Shown one piece after another: positions 6,927 to 8,188 of a DNA stretch of 8,188 nucleotides. The DNA lies in contig JADGGV010000160.1 in the NCBI GenBank assembly GCA_019689775.1, positions 1 to 8,188 on the forward strand. Direction: 5' to 3'. Under the pieces are notes generated by a model, which had not been told where the DNA came from, did no database searches, and saw nothing but the letters and a program-made list of their open reading frames with translations. This stretch comes from Gemmatimonadota bacterium (GTDB lineage: Bacteria > Gemmatimonadota > Gemmatimonadetes > Longimicrobiales > RSA9). The translations under genes and the position numbers were made by a program. Positions within the stretch are counted from its first letter, which is position 1; each line of letters starts with the position of its first letter.

Positions 6927-7687
6927 TGGACGCCGCCACCCTGTGGACCGCCTACCGGCGCGACGGCGACGAATCCGCACGCGAGCGCCTCCTCGAGCGG
7001 CACATGCCGCTCGTGCACCACATCGCGCGCAAGATCCTGGCGGCGCTCCCCGAGCAGGCCGAGCTCGGCGACCTCGTCAGCGCCGGCACCATCGGGCTCA
7101 TGAACGCGATCGACACGTTCGAGCCCGACCGCGGCCTCGCCTTCAGCACGTTCGCCGCCCCGCGCATCCGTGGCGCCATCCTCGACGACCTGCGCCGCTG
7201 GGATCACGCGCCCCGCTCCGTGCGCTGGAAGCAGCGTCGGCTCAACGCCGCGCGCGAGCAGCTCACCCGCACGCTCGACCGCGAGCCCACCGCCGCCGAG
7301 CTCGCCCAGGCGCTCGGCATCGACCTCGAGCAACTGCACCGCTGGGAGAGTGAGGCGGACGAGGTCGTACAGGTCGCGCTCGACGAGCCGATCGCCGGCG
7401 CCAGCCGCCTCGGCGCGAGCCCCGCCGACGTCCTCGTCGGCACCGAGGCGGACCTGATCGAGAACGACCTCAACCGCGCCGAGGAGGCCGAGATCATGAA
7501 GCGCGCGATCCGCCGCCTCCCCGAGCGCGAGCGGCTCGTCCTCGCGCTCTACTACTACGAGGAGCTTAAGCTCCACGAGATCGCCGAGGTGCTCGGCCTC
7601 ACCGAGTCGCGCATCTCGCAGATCCGCTCCAAGGCCCTCAAGTCGCTCCGCGCCGAGCTGGCGCCACTCCGGGAGGAGGTCAAGTGA
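6926..7687 (+). CDS. fliA: FliA, flagellar sigma factor sigma-28
   Basis: FliA directs RNA polymerase to late flagellar promoters (flagellin, motor and chemotaxis genes) once the hook is complete and its anti-sigma factor FlgM is exported. It has 253 residues, normal for the FliA/WhiG group. Region 2 runs from about residue 25 to 95, with LVHHIARKI, ELGDLVSAGTIGLMNAIDTF, and the -10 recognition segment PRIRGAILDDLRRWD (79-93) followed by APRSVRW. Region 3 includes REPTAAELAQALGI. Region 4 has LPERERLVLALYYYEELKL and the helix-turn-helix LHEIAEVLGLTESRISQIRS (216-235). The ATG shares its first base with the flhG stop and is preceded by a run of G. The stop overlaps the next gene by 4 nt (GTGA). 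The position directly after flhFG matches many polar flagellates. Confidence 0.96.
   Translation: MDAATLWTAYRRDGDESARERLLERHMPLVHHIARKILAALPEQAELGDLVSAGTIGLMNAIDTFEPDRGLAFSTFAAPRIRGAILDDLRRWDHAPRSVRWKQRRLNAAREQLTRTLDREPTAAELAQALGIDLEQLHRWESEADEVVQVALDEPIAGASRLGASPADVLVGTEADLIENDLNRAEEAEIMKRAIRRLPERERLVLALYYYEELKLHEIAEVLGLTESRISQIRSKALKSLRAELAPLREEVK
7671..7679 (+). promoter_or_regulatory. Ribosome binding site of the AMIN-domain gene
   Basis: GGGAGGAGG at the end of fliA lies 4 nt before the GTG at 7684. It is the strongest purine-rich site in the window. It supports the GTG start and high, coupled translation of the downstream gene. Confidence 0.7.
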
Positions 7688-8155
7688 CGCTCGTCGCCCT
7701 CGTCGCCCTCGCGGTCGTCGGGCACGCGGCCCAACCCTACGCCCCGTCCCCCGACCGACCCTCGCTCGTCGGCCTGCGCATCGACCCCGCGCCCGGCCGC
7801 ACCGAGATCAGCATCGTCGTCGATGGCGCCCCGCCGATCCGCGTCCGCGAGCCGCTCATCCTCGACGACCGCGCCCGCGTCGAGATCGAGATCCCCGGCG
7901 CCGCCATCCGCGTCAACCGCCCGATCTACGTCGGCCCGCCGACCGGCGGCATCCTCGCGCTCCGCGCCATGTCCGGCGCCGGCGGCGCTCGCGTCCTCAT
8001 CGACCTCCCGGTCGGCCGCCGCTACGACGTCCACACCGCCCCCAACGGCCTCCTCGTCACCATCGAGAACCACGGCGCCCCGGCCACGCTCTGGATCACC
8101 GGCGTCCGCGGCTACGGCTCGCCGCCTCGCATCGTGCCCGCCGCCGCACCCCCGC
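7684..8155 (+). CDS. Predicted exported AMIN-domain protein (3' partial)
   Basis: The GTG at 7684 overlaps the fliA stop. It is the only usual start codon in this frame after the stop at 7567-7569, so the start is well constrained. The N-terminus (MTLVALVALAVVGHAAQ) is hydrophobic with a possible cleavage site after HAA. It lacks the usual positive charges, so the signal peptide is short and atypical. Residues about 27-128 resemble an AMIN domain: LVGLRIDP, then TEISIVVDG, ARVEIEIPGA, GGARVLIDLP and LLVTIEN in a beta-strand-rich pattern. AMIN domains localise periplasmic amidases (AmiC) and secretins (PilQ) to peptidoglycan or septal sites. No catalytic or secretin domain is visible because the gene is cut off. 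The frame stays open to the window end, but codons after 8155 are adapter. Coupling to fliA suggests an envelope role linked to flagella; this is inference. Confidence 0.75.
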
Positions 8156-8188
8156 CTGTCTCTTATAAACAAATCCGAGCCCACAACA
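8156..8188 (+). other. Nextera/Tn5 sequencing adapter remnant at the contig end
   Basis: CTGTCTCTTATA at 8156-8167 is an exact match to the start of the Nextera transposase adapter (the Tn5 mosaic end read-through). The following bases continue the read-2 adapter. Without gaps, 28 of 33 positions agree with the adapter as I remember it. The differences are at 8168, 8172, 8173, 8185 and 8187. AT content rises abruptly compared with the preceding DNA. The sequence is not from the organism. Confidence 0.93.

Noticed and set aside
6202..7353. A 383-codon Pro/Ser/Arg-rich plus-strand frame spanning flhG and fliA
   Set aside because: It is a shifted reading across two well-supported genes, has extreme composition and shows no domain.
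8156..8174. A natural Tn5/IS50 transposon end
   Set aside because: The bases after the mosaic-end start follow the synthetic Nextera adapter, not IS50, and they stop at the window end. A contaminating adapter explains them fully.

Overview
The window is one uninterrupted block of flagellar genes, all on the + strand, in very GC-rich DNA where nearly every third codon position is G or C. In order it holds fliP (5' end missing), fliQ, fliR, flhB, flhA, flhF, flhG, fliA and the start of an AMIN-domain secreted protein. The only intergenic space is 18 nt between fliP and fliQ and 1 nt between fliR and flhB. All the other junctions overlap by 1 to 11 nt, so the set is almost certainly one translationally coupled operon. 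I see no terminator, internal promoter, tRNA, CRISPR array or insertion sequence.

The genes form three functional groups. FliP, FliQ, FliR, FlhB and FlhA (1-5303) are the inner-membrane export gate of the flagellar type III secretion apparatus. FlhF and FlhG (5293-6926) are the GTPase/ATPase pair that sets flagellum position and number. FliA (6926-7687) is sigma-28, which transcribes late flagellar genes. The last gene (7684 onward) encodes a predicted exported protein with an AMIN domain, a fold that usually targets proteins to the cell envelope.

The gene order is the common fliPQR-flhBA-flhFG-fliA order of polarly flagellated Gram-negative bacteria. The high GC and unusual versions of FliP, FlhF and FlhG point to an uncultivated or less-studied lineage (for example Myxococcota-like, Methylomirabilota/Rokubacteria, Gemmatimonadota or Acidobacteriota). 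This is inference; the window does not decide it.

The export gate genes look orthodox. The unusual parts are FlhG and FlhF. FlhG has an altered nucleotide-binding loop in which the P-loop lysine is alanine, and it lacks the second aspartate of its Walker A' motif. FlhF is only 269 residues, has no room for a normal N domain, and has DTPGR in place of DTAGR. FliP also carries a Pro/Ala-rich linker of about 80 residues between its signal peptide and its core.

Both ends of the window look technical rather than biological. The last 33 bases match a Nextera (Tn5) sequencing adapter with errors, and the first 61 bases contain only G and C, with long G runs. This is therefore probably a short-read metagenomic or genomic contig, and its two ends should not be interpreted.
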